NCBI GenBank assembly: GCA_029204225.1
Contig: CM055101.1
Span: 35,333,648-35,397,647 of the forward strand
Length of the DNA stretch: 64,000 nt
Source of the DNA: Diphasiastrum complanatum
Taxonomy: Eukaryota; Streptophyta; Lycopodiopsida; Lycopodiales; Lycopodiaceae
Direction: 5' to 3'
Below, piece by piece: positions 12,201 through 21,375 of this stretch; position 1 is the stretch's first letter; every line of letters starts with the position of its first letter. Position numbers and translations under genes: made by a program. Below the pieces are notes generated by a model, which saw nothing but the letters and a program-made list of their open reading frames with translations, was not told the origin of the DNA and did no database searches.

Positions 12201-15006
12201 TGATCGCATACCCTCTATGCTACAGTAGGAACATCATGTACTAGAAGATTGTGTCACTAACATATGTCATGAAACTCTGCTACAATCTCATTCCCAGCAT
12301 CGTGGGAGTCTGAAACAAGAGGAGAAGACAAAGGAATAGGAGCAAAAGAAGAACTAACAAACATGGGGAAATATGACTATGATAGTTTTGAAAAACACTT
12401 ACACATTCTATGCTCAAGAGTGGGCAAGGTACAATGGAGGTTCTAAGTTTGGCAATCCAGCAATGGCCTGGTGAACGACATGTTGAAGGAGGGGGGAATG
12501 CAACAAGAAAACTAATGAACAACATAAACAAGGACACAAACAAAATACTAAAGGATAGCAATCAATAATGCCTTCTATGTGTCAAAATTGTTAGTAACAA
12601 GAGCAATCACTAAGGAACTCAAAATGGTTCGTTGTGCTTGAATCCTAGTCGATAATGGTACTACCAACTATGGGTAGTTGTTATGCAATTTTGAGAAAAC
12701 CTTCATAATTTGCAACAAAGATTGAAAAGGCCTTGGACAAGCATAACTGGTCCAAAATCTCACTTTGAATGACAGCTTTGTCCAATCCATACGTACTCCT
12801 TGGTTGTGATATTGTGGTCCTTGTACTCTATGCAATTATTTGCAAAGATGTTACATTATGTACCCAAGTCAGGTATGTAACAGCTTATATGAGGTGATGG
12901 CCTCTATATATGAGGCAAAGCATTGGTCTAGAGCTATCGAAAATTTAAGTAACACGTGTTAGTATGTGTGACTGCCATGTGCTATGGGTTTAGGCATGGA
13001 TAGAGTTTAAAGTGGATATGAGTTTAAAGTAGGTCTTCAGTACCATTCATTCTATCGACTTGAAGAGTGGTCCATGGTACGAGCACATGCGCATGGCCAA
13101 GACGTTACTCCAGCCCCATGATGGTGCATGTGAGAGATGAGAGTGCAAATAGATGGTATGGGACATCGGCATGTCAACAGCTCCAATTCATGGGGGTTGA
13201 GTCTAAATGGATTCTAAGGATGGGCGATTAGTAAACGTTCCTCACTGATGTTGTTTGATTACCTTAGCAAGATCAACATTTACAGAATCATAACAATTGA
13301 TTTTAGAGCCACCGTTCTTCATGTTAATTGTTGATTATTGATGTCTAGAAAAAGTTTGAATGGTGGTCCTAAAACCAATCTTAAGTTTTTTTTACAAATC
13401 GTGTTCTAGACCCTTTTTTTTTTGTAGGGTAGATTGCATACCCGATTAATTGTTTTTGTATAATCGATTCTTTGTTATACCTTGTTCCTAAAATTTGGTT
13501 TTTATCAATCTTGATACCAAAAATTTATGACTCGATTGTGCCTCTCTGTTGCCTCCTTTATGAGCTGACAAATCGACTTGTGAACATTGACAATTTTTCT
13601 CCCCAATTTAGCACATGTGATTGGGGAGGCTTTTGCTCAAAACACCCCCCGGTGGTTAGTCCTTATAATGGTGAAGGTGAAGGTACCTCCCCACTCTTGC
13701 TCGACTGCATGCAGACGATATCGCATCCCTTTCTCCCTCTTGACTCGTTAGACCTAGCCAATGGTTGGATGTGGACACATGGAATAGCCCTAGACAATCT
13801 CTATGGAATTCAAATCTATCTATAGCTAGCGCTTTTGTCATGTGGAGATTTCAACAACTGAAGCAGAGTATGTTGCAGTATGCCAGGCTGCAAAGGAATA
13901 TGTTTGGATCAAAAACTTGATTGACCAAATAGCCATAGATGTGAGCAATTTCATTTTTTACAATGACAACCAGGGTTGCATGTTTTCAGTAAGAACTTTG
14001 GTTTCAAACAGAGTAAACATATTGCCTTGCAATATCACTTTGTGAAAGAATTGGTGGAAGAGGGCAATCTGAACTTACACTTCTGCCCAACTCAAGAGAT
14101 GGTTGCTGACATTATGACCAAGGCCTTACCAAGAGAGAGATTTGAATTCATCAGGAGCAAACTTGCGTTGAAACTTATTTCAGAGGGTCTGGATTGAGAA
14201 GGGGATTGTTGAATTTTGCAATCCATACTTGACAGTTATTGTAATAAATCCCATGACCACGACATGTAGTCGTTAATTAAGGAAGATTTAAGCTAAAGAA
14301 TGCACCTTAAATTGTTTTTTCAGGGCAGTGACCCAGTTAAATGCAGGTTTCTTTGGCATGTGCCAATTGGAGTTTTCTTGGCATGGTTTTCTGTACAGAC
14401 ATAAAGTACTGCAGTGAAACAGAGAAGTTGCACTTTTTGGCATTTCCGTGCTATTCGTTAAGTTTTTGTTTGATCCTATTCGTTAAGTTTTTGTTTGATC
14501 AATGTCTTGTGCTGATTGATTCGGTTGTCTGTGCTTACTGCTTTTGGTGATCTGTAATCATAATGTAATATATACACAGGAGTAGAAAGCAATGAAATCC
14601 GAGAGTACATCCCTCACATAACAAACGGTTGTTTCATTCAAAAGAAATGCGAAAGAAAGGACCAAATTGACATCAAACTTCTTTGAAAGCTTGAGCGCAT
14701 TTTGTTTCACAATATTAAGAACCTCTTGCTAACAAGAACTCCTTGAATTCGAAGAATCAGTTAAGTGAAGTCTGAGCAATACATCCATAGCAGGTGTAGC
14801 AGTTGCACCTTTGGAAGTAGAAGCCTAACAACTCCATATAAATCACCAGATGAACGTGCAGCTTCCAATAATCGTGACAACAATTTCCTGCGAGCAGCAA
14901 CTCCACTAGTGCACAGCTTGTCAAGTGTCACACACAACTCGCTGACAGTGACCGGTCTGCTCTTGCCCGCTTCATGAATCACCATTGCTGCCGCACAATC
15001 GTGCAT
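112..15006 (-). CDS. LIG4: DNA ligase IV, 5' portion of gene (5 exons, continues off left edge)
   Basis: Product: ATP-dependent DNA ligase IV, the nuclear ligase that seals double-strand breaks in non-homologous end joining with XRCC4. Seen: five exons read from right to left (14809-15006, 3486-3650, 3077-3168, 422-507, 112-248). All join in phase with GT-AG borders and give about 226 continuous codons. Family signatures follow the known order: a SELCxTLDKL start, RLLLPK, the DLER...SKEHAL stretch, NALGL, GDFSLVALKVL, ALNELLDRFA, EIKWILRMILKD and FHPDA-like LHPDARAM, then DLKNVCEHLHD and KRQ. This is only the N-terminal DNA-binding domain. The catalytic KxDG lysine, OB fold and BRCT repeats must lie beyond position 1. 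Start chosen: the ATG at 15004-15006, with an in-frame TGA 21 bases upstream. Odd: intron 1 is 11,158 bp and full of transposons, yet every visible exon is open. Identity is from family knowledge, not from a search. Confidence 0.87.
422..507 (-). CDS. LIG4: LIG4 exon 4
   Basis: 86 nt with acceptor GTGCACAG and donor GTGCAT. It completes the split AGG codon, then reads EAKANVLRD and VQEIKWILRMILK, the segment just before the conserved DLK/R-xGI motif. Phase matches both neighbours. Confidence 0.88.
2020..2530 (-). pseudogene. Decayed Gypsy RT/RNase H remnant in LIG4 intron 3
   Basis: Reading the minus strand with several frame changes shows LGYVMISHGLEIDHDEI, FIGLIGVFHQFLRN, NPNKPFVVDTNGSDFEI and FQDEG. 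This is the order seen at the end of Ty3/Gypsy reverse transcriptase (thumb, connection) into RNase H. Stops and frameshifts are frequent and no LTRs are visible beside it, so it is an old fragment. It lies in the 2.6 kb intron 3 of LIG4 on the same strand. The remainder of that intron shows nothing I can name. Confidence 0.62.
3077..3168 (-). CDS. LIG4: LIG4 exon 3
   Basis: 92 nt beginning VLATRHLKLQ after acceptor GTGCAG and ending RFAHVSH plus two bases (AG) before the donor GTATCC. The ALNELLDRFA stretch matches the TI-K/Q-E/Q-VNDLLD region of plant and animal ligase IV. Confidence 0.86.
3486..3650 (-). CDS. LIG4: LIG4 exon 2
   Basis: 55 codons, phase 0 on both sides. It opens QDLERC after an acceptor ending TTGACAG (an in-frame TGA sits just upstream, which fixes the border) and closes with FSLVALK before GTCCGG. 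It contains the NALGL and SNWKR segments typical of the ligase IV N-terminal domain. Confidence 0.86.
4354..4661. mobile_element. hAT-like MITE with 8-bp target duplication
   Basis: The element at 4362-4653 is flanked by a perfect 8-bp direct repeat AGCAGAAC (4354-4361 and 4654-4661). Its ends are inverted (CATAGAA at left, TTCTATG at right). Both subterminal parts carry many copies of ACGGTTC or GAACCGT. The centre is AT-rich with TTAATTAATTAA blocks around a poly-C/CA tract. An 8-bp duplication, CA...TG ends and iterated subterminal words fit a non-autonomous hAT element, whose transposase is known to bind such repeats. It sits in LIG4 intron 1 and has no coding capacity. Confidence 0.72.
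5955..6265 (-). repeat. 3' LTR (shortened) of Copia element
   Basis: 311 bp, nearly identical to the right-hand LTR except for one large internal gap of about 160-170 bp near 6080. The right flank at 6266-6280 gives the polypurine tract on the minus strand. Confidence 0.85.
6272..7300 (-). pseudogene. Copia linker region and start of RT, frameshifted
   Basis: Downstream of integrase the minus strand stays open for about 230 codons (6605-7300). The peptide is hydrophilic and Gln/Ser-rich, as in the integrase-RT linker of Copia polyproteins. A second frame (6384-6656) gives DGKVWEDVMSKEF and YGKK, which resemble the start of Copia RT (xxWxxAMxxE and YGKKPV). The RT core with YVDD is absent, so a deletion joined this to the 3' end. 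Confidence 0.55.
7192..7735 (-). pseudogene. Copia integrase (one in-frame stop)
   Basis: The minus strand shows the zinc-region tail, VHSDVCGPM, FIDDLSR, then RTDRGGEYI and PYTPQQNGVVERKN. All three catalytic acidic residues (D, D, E) are visible. A TAA interrupts the reading just before RFKDFLAMIENRFG, and the frame drifts again after about 7300. The role of an intact copy is inserting the retrotransposon cDNA into chromosomes. Here it is a relic. Confidence 0.8.
7736..8069 (-). promoter_or_regulatory. Copia leader with PBS and GGGCGCCC palindromes
   Basis: The primer site TGGTATCAGAGCC is at 8057-8069. Downstream of it (minus sense) the non-coding leader contains GGGCGCCC at 8023-8030 and 7873-7880, and related GCGCCCTACT/GTGCCCTGC words at 7736-7745 and 7907-7915. 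No gag reading frame is visible. Confidence 0.6.
8070..8549 (-). repeat. 5' LTR of Copia element
   Basis: 480 bp full-length LTR followed on the minus strand by the iMet primer-binding site. The 5-bp duplication GTTTC is directly adjacent at 8550-8554. Confidence 0.85.
8757..9599 (+). repeat. Possible LTR end and primer site of an unnamed plus-strand element
   Basis: TGGAATCAGAGCTT at 9586-9599 differs by one base from the usual iMet primer site and directly follows TTAACA. The preceding ~800 bp is AT-rich with TATA/poly-A-signal-like text and reads like an LTR, but I see no second copy, so boundaries are guesses. A short GC-rich insertion sits at about 9307-9450. Confidence 0.35.
9305..9455. 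repeat. GC-rich word-iterated insertion
   Basis: A poly-C run is followed by repeated CCCGAG/CTCGGG words, AAACGTTTT/AAAACGTTT words and GCCCACCC...GGGCGGGC. Each word pairs with its own complement, giving strong foldback potential. The base composition differs sharply from the AT-rich surroundings. It resembles the hAT-like MITE at 4362-4653 in design but shares no words with it. Confidence 0.45.
10171..10829 (+). other. Unassigned open stretch (two ORFs)
   Basis: Two plus-strand frames (10171-10590, 139 codons; 10596-10829, 77 codons) follow the possible primer site at 9586. The first contains LIIDLGDNQELMDLI and LSTLKYIWSISGLGF. Neither shows a motif I recognise. They may be the internal region of a non-autonomous retrotransposon. 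Function unknown. Confidence 0.25.
10830..13100. other. Intronic stretch without recognisable features
   Basis: AT-rich sequence within LIG4 intron 1, with only short reading frames on both strands. I see no LTR pair, conserved motif or simple repeat. It is probably very old repeat DNA. Confidence 0.4.
13645..13841 (-). pseudogene. Copia RNase H 3' end with PPT, minus strand
   Basis: From 13841 leftward the minus strand reads MTKALAIDRFEFHRDCLGL, the conserved end of Copia RNase H (DIMTKALxxxRFExHRxxLGL). It then runs to a purine tract CCGGGGGG at 13645-13652. A likely 3' LTR starts TGTTTTGAGC from 13644 leftward; its far end was not located. The fragment is cut exactly where the next, oppositely oriented Copia fragment begins. 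Confidence 0.65.
13842..14199 (+). pseudogene. Copia RNase H C-terminal part, plus strand, frameshifted
   Basis: The plus strand reads ISTTEAEYVAVCQAAKEYVW and FYNDNQGCM. After a frameshift near 13980 it reads KQSKHIALQYHFVKELVEEG, CPTQEMVADIMTKALPRERF and the closing RSKLALK, the standard Copia RNase H ending. A PPT (AGAAGGGGAT) and LTR follow directly. The 5' part of the element is missing, cut at 13841/13842. Confidence 0.85.
14207..14623 (+). repeat. 3' LTR of plus-strand Copia fragment
   Basis: Starts TGTTGAATTTTG right after the purine tract and probably ends ACATAACA near 14623. The right end is less certain because no partner LTR is present. A direct repeat (TTCGTTAAGTTTTTGTTTGATC, two copies) lies at about 14455-14500. 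The LTR ends about 190 bp short of LIG4 exon 1. Confidence 0.6.
14809..15006 (-). CDS. LIG4: LIG4 exon 1
   Basis: Encodes 66 residues from the initiator Met to RLLLPK. The exon ends CCAAAG before a GTGCAA donor (phase 0). A second in-frame Met lies at residue 8 and could also be used. The exon is preceded by a 53-bp tandem duplication in the 5' flank. Confidence 0.83.
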
Positions 15007-15035
15007 TACCAGATCAGCACCTCAGCAAGCCTGTG

Positions 15036-15141
15036 GACAAACCCATCAGAAAAACGCTTGTTGGATCATGAATTTTGCGATCCCATGTGACAAACCCATC
15101 AAAAAAACGCTTGTTGGATCATGAATTTTGCGATCCCCTGT
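15036..15141. repeat. 53-bp tandem duplication at LIG4 5' end
   Basis: GACAAACCCATCA...CGCTTGTTGGATC... occurs twice in direct orientation with period 53 and only one or two differences. It lies 30-135 bp upstream of the LIG4 ATG, in the presumed 5' UTR or promoter. Confidence 0.8.
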
Positions 15142-15699
15142 CCAGTGTTGTATGCAAAGGTGAAATCCCAGCGGCAGCCTGCTAGAGATATTGATCCGCT
15201 GCTGCTGCCGCTGCTATGAGAAGAAATAGCGAGAAGATTGGTGCTTGTAGCACAAGGCTCATCGACTACGCGCGCGCTTGCCAAAGGAGATCGAAACCGC
15301 GGGAGCGGGAGCCAGAGGAACAAAAATTCAATCACTACCCACTCAAAACGCTCCACGTGTAATTCTTAGGCGCTTTCTGGGTTTGTTTTTTTTTTTTTTT
15401 TAGCTCTACTATTTTGTACCATGGAAACCCCCAAGGGGCAGGCCCAGTTTGTCCCCTTAAGTGCTTGCTCATGAATTTTCCTCGCCAATACGGTGAGCCA
15501 AAATGCAAGACACCTCGTAGTGAACAACAAAAATGGCCACGTCCTACAGTGTCCGTATAGCTGCCATGTGGCACATCCAGAGTGGCCAGTCAAATTCAAG
15601 TTGCTTATTATGCTTCATAATGTACATGTAAAAAAAAGTCAAGGTACCCATTACGCAATGGAATGTGCCGAGCAAAGGATATTATGCCCAATTCAGCTT

Positions 15700-15755
15700 T
15701 CCATAATTTTTTAGGCTCGGCCCCTCTGGGTCTCGCCTAAAAAATTTTGGAAATC
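15700..15755. repeat. 12-bp inverted repeat hairpin
   Basis: AATTTTTTAGGC and GCCTAAAAAATT flank an 18-base GC-rich loop around 15706-15747. Its place next to nothing recognisable suggests a small foldback insertion, not a terminator. Confidence 0.5.
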
Positions 15756-15759
15756 CTTA

Positions 15760-16590
15760 TCGGCCAGAATGTCCTCTACTCGACACCTTCCATAACATGT
15801 AAAACTCAAGATGCTCAATTTCAATATGTGTACAATATGTGTACATAGATGTGCCTTAAGAGGTGAGCGATTTGAATCAATGGAAGCAAAATGCTCATCA
15901 ATTTATGGATTAATATTTCAACCAAGAGCTGGGTTGCCTGGATAACAAAGGTCACACGCACAATAAGACACTTCAAGGTGCTACTCAAGATATAAGTGGC
16001 ATGACCATATGAGATTAGTGTCACGTTAAGGTGGTCAACTCGACCAATAAAGGCTAGCATGTTTTTGAGACATTCAAGATTTTAGTTGTGGGAACACAAA
16101 GAACTATAGATTTGTGTCAAGATTCAAGACGTTAGTTATACAGACATCAAATAAGGTTGAGCTGCCATTATCAAAATGGTTTAAGATGCTACTCAAGACT
16201 TCAAATGTTGGGATAAGATGTAGTAGGACATCAAGAAAGTTCTAGATTTTGTTCTAGATTTTGGTCGTCCAAGCAATCAAGGACGGACTAAATAGCAGGA
16301 TGTCTTAAGACATGACTCAAGATTTTGGCTACTACGGTGATAAGTGCAAAATTACATGGATAAGGACTAAAGATTGCACACAAAGATGTCATTTCAAAAG
16401 TGGTGGTTATCAAAGTGTGGAATTTTTAGTAAATTTGAGATATTGAAGTTCACACACACACACACACACACAAAGTAGATGGCACAAATCTTTTTTTAAT
16501 GAGAGGTAAAGTTGTGCACTTTGCTAGTGATGAGTGCTTTATGGGGGATTGTTATAGGGAAGGTGTCTGAAAACTGAATGTTATCAGAAA
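15760..16590. other. Stretch without recognisable genes
   Basis: AT-rich sequence with repeated CAAGAT/TTCAAGA-like words and a (CA)11 tract at 16451-16472. No protein motif or LTR pair was seen. Confidence 0.4.
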
Positions 16591-16605
16591 TGAGCTCTGA
16601 TACCA

Positions 16606-17311
16606 TGTCGGAAATCGAGAGTATGAGTTGATATCAGATTAGTAGAAAACTGATAGAAACAGAGTTCTGATATCAAATCCTGCTGACTGGCAGCAAAAGC
16701 TTGAGCGAAAGGGGTTTAGGATCGGAAGCACCACAGTTAGCAACAGAAATATTCAAGATGAATGATTTTCAAAAACGCTCAATAGAACGAGTACAATTGC
16801 TTGAAGTGATAACTTTAGCATGTCCGTTGAATGTAGTAACACTGGCAACAGTAATTTTTCTAGTGAGAAGATTGATTAGTGATCAACTATTAACTAAGTG
16901 TGTTCTCAGTTGATTCTATATTACAAATATCTACTTGTTAAATATCCATCTATTAAATATTTTTTAACATTAAATGCTATCTGCTATTTATTACAACCGT
17001 CATGTAACAATAAATGTATGTACAATAGTTGGTGAACTGCCATAAAGTCTTCTCACAGTTTATTTGGATCGATTTTTTCCTGATGGAAAAAAGTCGGTTA
17101 GTTGATGGTTGGTGACAAGTCGACCTTGGTTGGTGAAAAGTCGACAAAGTCGGACTCGATGGAGTTAGTGAAAAAATGTCGATGTCGAGCAAGTTGAGTT
17201 TGAACATATATATATACATAAGAGAAGTCGAAGTTGATGAAGTCGAACTTCGACAGATTTTTCAGGATGCTCATATTGAATGGATTTGAGGATGAGCATC
17301 GAAATCCAACA
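16606..17311 (-). repeat. Copia LTR with a PPT on one side and a PBS on the other
   Basis: The minus strand begins TGTTGGATTTCG at 17311 and ends TTTCCGACA at 16606. Just right of it (17312-17322) is a purine tract TTAAGGGGGAG; just left (16591-16605) is TGGTATCAGAGCTCA, an iMet primer site. The LTR is thus the 3' LTR of the RNase H fragment to its right and at the same time the 5' LTR of a lost unit to its left. Confidence 0.72.
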
Positions 17312-17353
17312 CTCCCCCTTAATGTGGATCCTAAAAGTTTTTGATCTTTAGAC

Positions 17354-17860
17354 TTAACATGTCGTTAAATATGAGATGGTGCTCCTTTGATAGAGCCTTT
17401 GTGAAGTAATTTGTTGCCATATAAGATCTGTCCTGTAGTAAACCAGTGACACTTCCTTGCCTTGCACTTTTTCTCTAAGGTAGTGATACTGGATTTTGAT
17501 ATGTTTGCTTCGAGAATGAAATCTCGGATTTAGAGATAGTGCTATTGTGCTTTGATTGTCACAATAGTAGTCGTTGGATGTGACTGAGCAAGGTCGATAT
17601 CTGCAAGTAGGTGCCTTAGCCAAATTGCCTCCTTTGGTAGCATTCGTGGCAGCTATGTATTCTGATTCGGTCGATGATAATGCTACTGAGGTCTGCTTTC
17701 GGCTGTTCCAAGAGATTGGGCCTTGATTGTATAAAAATACAAATCCAGAAGTTGATCTTCGGGTATCGATATCTCCTGCCCAATCCGCATCTGTGTATCC
17801 TTCAAGAATATTGGCAGGTTGGTTGCCTCCATAACAGATGCTGAGATTTTTTGTTGCTTG
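17354..17860 (-). pseudogene. Copia RNase H, minus strand
   Basis: The minus strand reads ATKNLSICYGG, GYTDADWAGD, RRSTSGFVFLY, ISWNSRKQTSVALSSTESEY, YCDNQSTIAL and HSRSKHIKIQYHYLRE, which is Copia RT end plus RNase H with its catalytic Asp/Glu residues (TDADWA, STESEY, DNQS). The tail near 17400 is frameshifted. It ends abruptly near 17860, where an opposite-strand gag fragment begins. Confidence 0.85.
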
Positions 17861-17865
17861 GACAT

Positions 17866-18476
17866 CGAAGCTGCATCTGAGAAGAAAATTCTTCTCACTC
17901 ATAATGTTAGAAAGTGATTATATTCATAATCACACTAATCAATTCAAGACTCTGATGGAGCAGATGGCAGCAATAGGTTCAGTGATCGAAGACTCTGACA
18001 CTGTAATGACCTTGTTGTCTAGTCTACCTTCCTCATACGAAAACTGGGTGATGATGATTTCCACACTCAAAAATTACAGTGTCCAAAGTCATAATCATGT
18101 TGCTGCATGAGGAAACAAAAAGAAATGGAGCATCCTCGTCCTCCATCAACAACTCGCAAGCAATATTCTCGAAGACACAAGGAGGCAACAGAAGAAAAAA
18201 GTTATTCGACATATCGACGACAATCAGAAGCAGTCACATAAGCTCATAACAATAAGAGACACTTCTGCAAGTACTGCAACAGGACAAACCACGAAATCCA
18301 GGACTGTCGAATCTTGAAATTCAACAACGACAAGAAGAAGCAGTCGGATCAACAAGTTGTTGCAGCCAACACAAAGCAGAAGATCCAAGAAGACGATGAT
18401 GAGCATGAAGCCATCACCATCACCATGTCAAACAATCGGAGGAATGGTTCCTCGATTATGGAGCAACGCAACATAC
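17866..18476 (+). pseudogene. Copia gag to protease fragment, plus strand
   Basis: Gag of the UBN2 type (SKLHLRRKFFSL, TVMTLLSSLPSSYENWVM) is followed, after frameshifts, by a CCHC knuckle CKYCNRTNHEIQDC at about 18265-18307. A protease site then reads WFLDYGATQH near 18445, where the usual Ser of D-S-G is Tyr. The fragment belongs to the same family as the minus-strand element at 21.7-25.1 kb (SKLHLRRKFFTLKM). It stops at about 18476, directly joined to Gypsy RT. Confidence 0.8.
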
Positions 18477-20270
18477 GTTGGACTCACGAATGCGCCTACC
18501 ACTTTCCAGCAAATGATAAACGATATTCTTCGTCTATATTTGCGAAAATTTGTGGTGGTGTATTTGGACGACATATTACTTTATAGTCGGACCCTTGAGG
18601 AGCATGAAGAGCATCTTCGTATTGTCTTCGATATTCTAAGACAAGAAAAGCTCTATGCCAAGGAGTCGAAATGTGGGTTCTTCCAATCTAAACTCAAATA
18701 CCTGGGACATGTCATATCCAATAAAGGTCTTGAAATGGATTATGATGAAGTCCATAAGGTACGAGAATGGCCGAGACCTCAGACAATTCGTGATGTAAAA
18801 TCCTTTTTAGGCTTCATAGGATTCTTTCACAGGTTCATTTTGGACTATGCCTTAATAGCATTGCCCTTAACGAACGTTCTGAAGAAATAATGTGGCCATA
18901 GAAAAAGTCCATTGATAACATGGACTGATGAAATGAATGAGAGTTTTGAGACTCTCAAGCACTGTGTTTCTAAGGCTCCAATTTTACACATTGTCGATCT
19001 TAATCGACCCTTTGTGGTTGATACGGATACTAGCGACTTTGTTGTAGGAGCGGTCCTTTATCAGGATGATAGACCAGTTGCTTTTGAAAGCAAGAAGCTG
19101 GATCATGCTTAGACGAGGTATTCTACCTTTGAGAAGGAGCTATTTGCAGTCATTCATGCATTGAAAATCTGGAGGCATTATCTTTATGGTGCCAGATTTA
19201 CGGTGATAAATGATCACCAATCTCTTAAGTACATTTGTAATGCCAAGGACCTTCGTGGTCGTAAGGCTAGATGGTCAGAACTCATTCAGGAGTTTGTGTT
19301 CGACATTAAGTATCATACATGTACGTCAAATTATGTTGCCGATGCCTTGAGTCGGATTGGAGAGATTAATTAGTTATGCTTTGCTGAGATCCAATCTTAT
19401 TTGTATCTTCGAGATCTTTGTCGAACCGATGGATTTTTTGGTCGCATATGGCTAGATGTCTTGACAGGAAAGTATAGATCTAGTGATGACCTTGGAATGC
19501 AGGATCCCAAGCTATCCCGAAATGATAATATACTTGAATACTATTCCATAAGGAATGGCCTGCTTTTCCGAAAGGGAAAGGTTTGTGTGCCGGATAGGGA
19601 GGACTTCCAGGCTTAAATCTTGTAGCAGTGTCATGACAACCCTTGTGCTGGTCACCCAGGCATACAGAGGACACTCGACCTTGTTAGACAAAATTTCTTT
19701 TGGCCTAAGATGAAAGGTCATGTTGAGGCATACGTTTAAGGTTGTGAAACATGCCAACAAAATAAATCAGAAAGACTCAAAGTTGCAAGTCTTCTACATC
19801 CCTTGGAAATTCCCAACAAGTAATGGAAAAGTATTTCAATGGATTTTGTGATTGGACTCCCTAAAACCTGGAGTGATCATGATGTCAGGTAGTGGTTGAT
19901 AGGCTAACCAAGATGGTGCAATTTATACCAACTAAATTAATTGTCCAGGCATCTAAACTAGCCCAGCTTTTCGTTGAAAAGTTGTTCAGATTGTATGGTT
20001 TGCTGAATGATGTTGTTAGTGATTGTGATTCCAAATTTATCGGCAAGTTATGGAAATCGGTAGTTGAAAAACTTGAAACAACCCTTAGTCTTAGTTCTTC
20101 GGATCACCCAAAATCTGATGGACAGACAAAACGTGTTAACTAACTGTTGGCAGATGCTTAGAGATATGTTTCTCACCGACAGTCTGATTAGAAAAAGTAT
20201 CTCCCAATGGTTGAGTTCGTGCACAATAGTGCTAAGCATTCTGCCATCAATTCAGTCCTTTTATGTTGAA
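18477..20270 (+). pseudogene. Gypsy pol fragment: RT, RNase H, integrase
   Basis: Starts inside RT (GLTNAPTTFQQMIND, then VVYLDDILLYS with the YLDD catalytic box). It continues through the RT connection (KYLGHVIS, GFFHRFI), RNase H (PFVVDTDTSDFVVGAVL, FEKELFAVIHAL), DALSR, the H2C2 region (HPGIQRTL, CETCQQ), and the integrase core (SMDFVIGLPK, VVDRLTKM, SDCDSKF, HPKSDGQTKRVN). In-frame stops occur near 18888, 19110, 19371 and 19614, with more beyond. The third catalytic residue (E of TERVN) is K. The N-terminal half (gag, PR, RT fingers) is missing because the piece is fused to Copia gag-PR. Confidence 0.88.
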
Positions 20271-21140
20271 AAAAGTCTTTCATATCATATATCAAATTCT
20301 ATTTTGATTAAATTTTTATATCTCATTTAAGATTGTAGTTATATTGAACCAATTTCTTATACTTGTATCCACTTTCTTGTTTGCAATGCAAACCCCTTTA
20401 ACAATAAGATTCATAAAGCTATAGGTGTTGTTTATTATAGGAAACGAAATTAATGTTTAGTGGTATAATTACCAAGAGAGCAATTGATCTTGAGAAGGTA
20501 AGCTCGTCTTTCTATCTAATGTCATGCTTGCCAATCTTTTAATGCATATTCATGTTACTATTTTTGTTCTCCATTCCTAATTCCATAATATCTTATAGAT
20601 GCGATATACAAATTCAAGCGGTTATTAATATAAATGTTTCTCAAAAGGGCCAAAAGCTGTGAGCAATCCCCACCTTGCCTTGTTGTACAAGATAGTACAC
20701 TACATGTGAAATCCCTTGAAGTAGTTGTTACCAACAAGGAGACTATTTTGTATCATGATAATGTAGGTGTACCCCCAAAAGAAGGTACTACTCATGCTAT
20801 AGAAGGGACTTTTCAAGAGAGTGGTGCCTTCTACTACCAAAGAGGCACCTCTGAAAGAGAAACCTAGCATGGGAGAAAAAGATTAAAAGAATAGAGGAAA
20901 TGCTTATAGACTATATTTGTGTAGAAAAAAAACACTTTTACTTAAACCCGAACATGGATTTATTTTCTATTGAAATACTATTATTGTCAAAATAAATTTA
21001 ATGTATAAAGACATGAGTTATTCATTCACTATGAATCTAAAGTATTCAAGAAGACCATATTGAAGTAGCACTTAGCTCTACCTTGATACATTGAAGGCTC
21101 CAATCATCTTCTACCTCAATAAAATAATATCAATGTACTT
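20271..21140. other. Stretch without recognisable genes
   Basis: AT-rich sequence. An open frame at 20634-20867 has no motif I know. It may be the 3' non-coding part of the Gypsy element, but no PPT or LTR was identified. Confidence 0.35.
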
Positions 21141-21144
21141 CTTG

Positions 21145-21375
21145 TTAGTGTCTATTCACAGTTAGAACGTTGCCGAGGAGTAAGGATAACACCAAAAGGA
21201 GAGCAGGGGAGCGAGCAGAGAGAAGATGAAGCTCAAACTTTTCTTTATTCAAACGGGAAGAGGAGCAATAGTATAACTCGAAAAACACTTGGAGAAGGTG
21301 CAAGACGTGAGGTTCATAAAGGAGGGAGAAAAGAGTAACATTGTCAGCAAACAACTGATGAGAGAGGGAACCCAA
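21145..21375 (-). pseudogene. LINE reverse transcriptase fragment
   Basis: The minus strand reads LSHQLFADNVTLFS, then about 30 residues on SRLNKEKFELHL. This matches the plant L1-type RT catalytic region (HxxFADDxxLF ... LNxxKSE), with the second catalytic Asp changed to Asn. Only about 75 residues survive. Confidence 0.6.

Noticed and set aside
14761-15006. Treating this as a single-exon short protein of 81 residues
   Set aside because: The last residues after RLLLPK are intron; phase and text join it to the ligase IV exon at 3486-3650.
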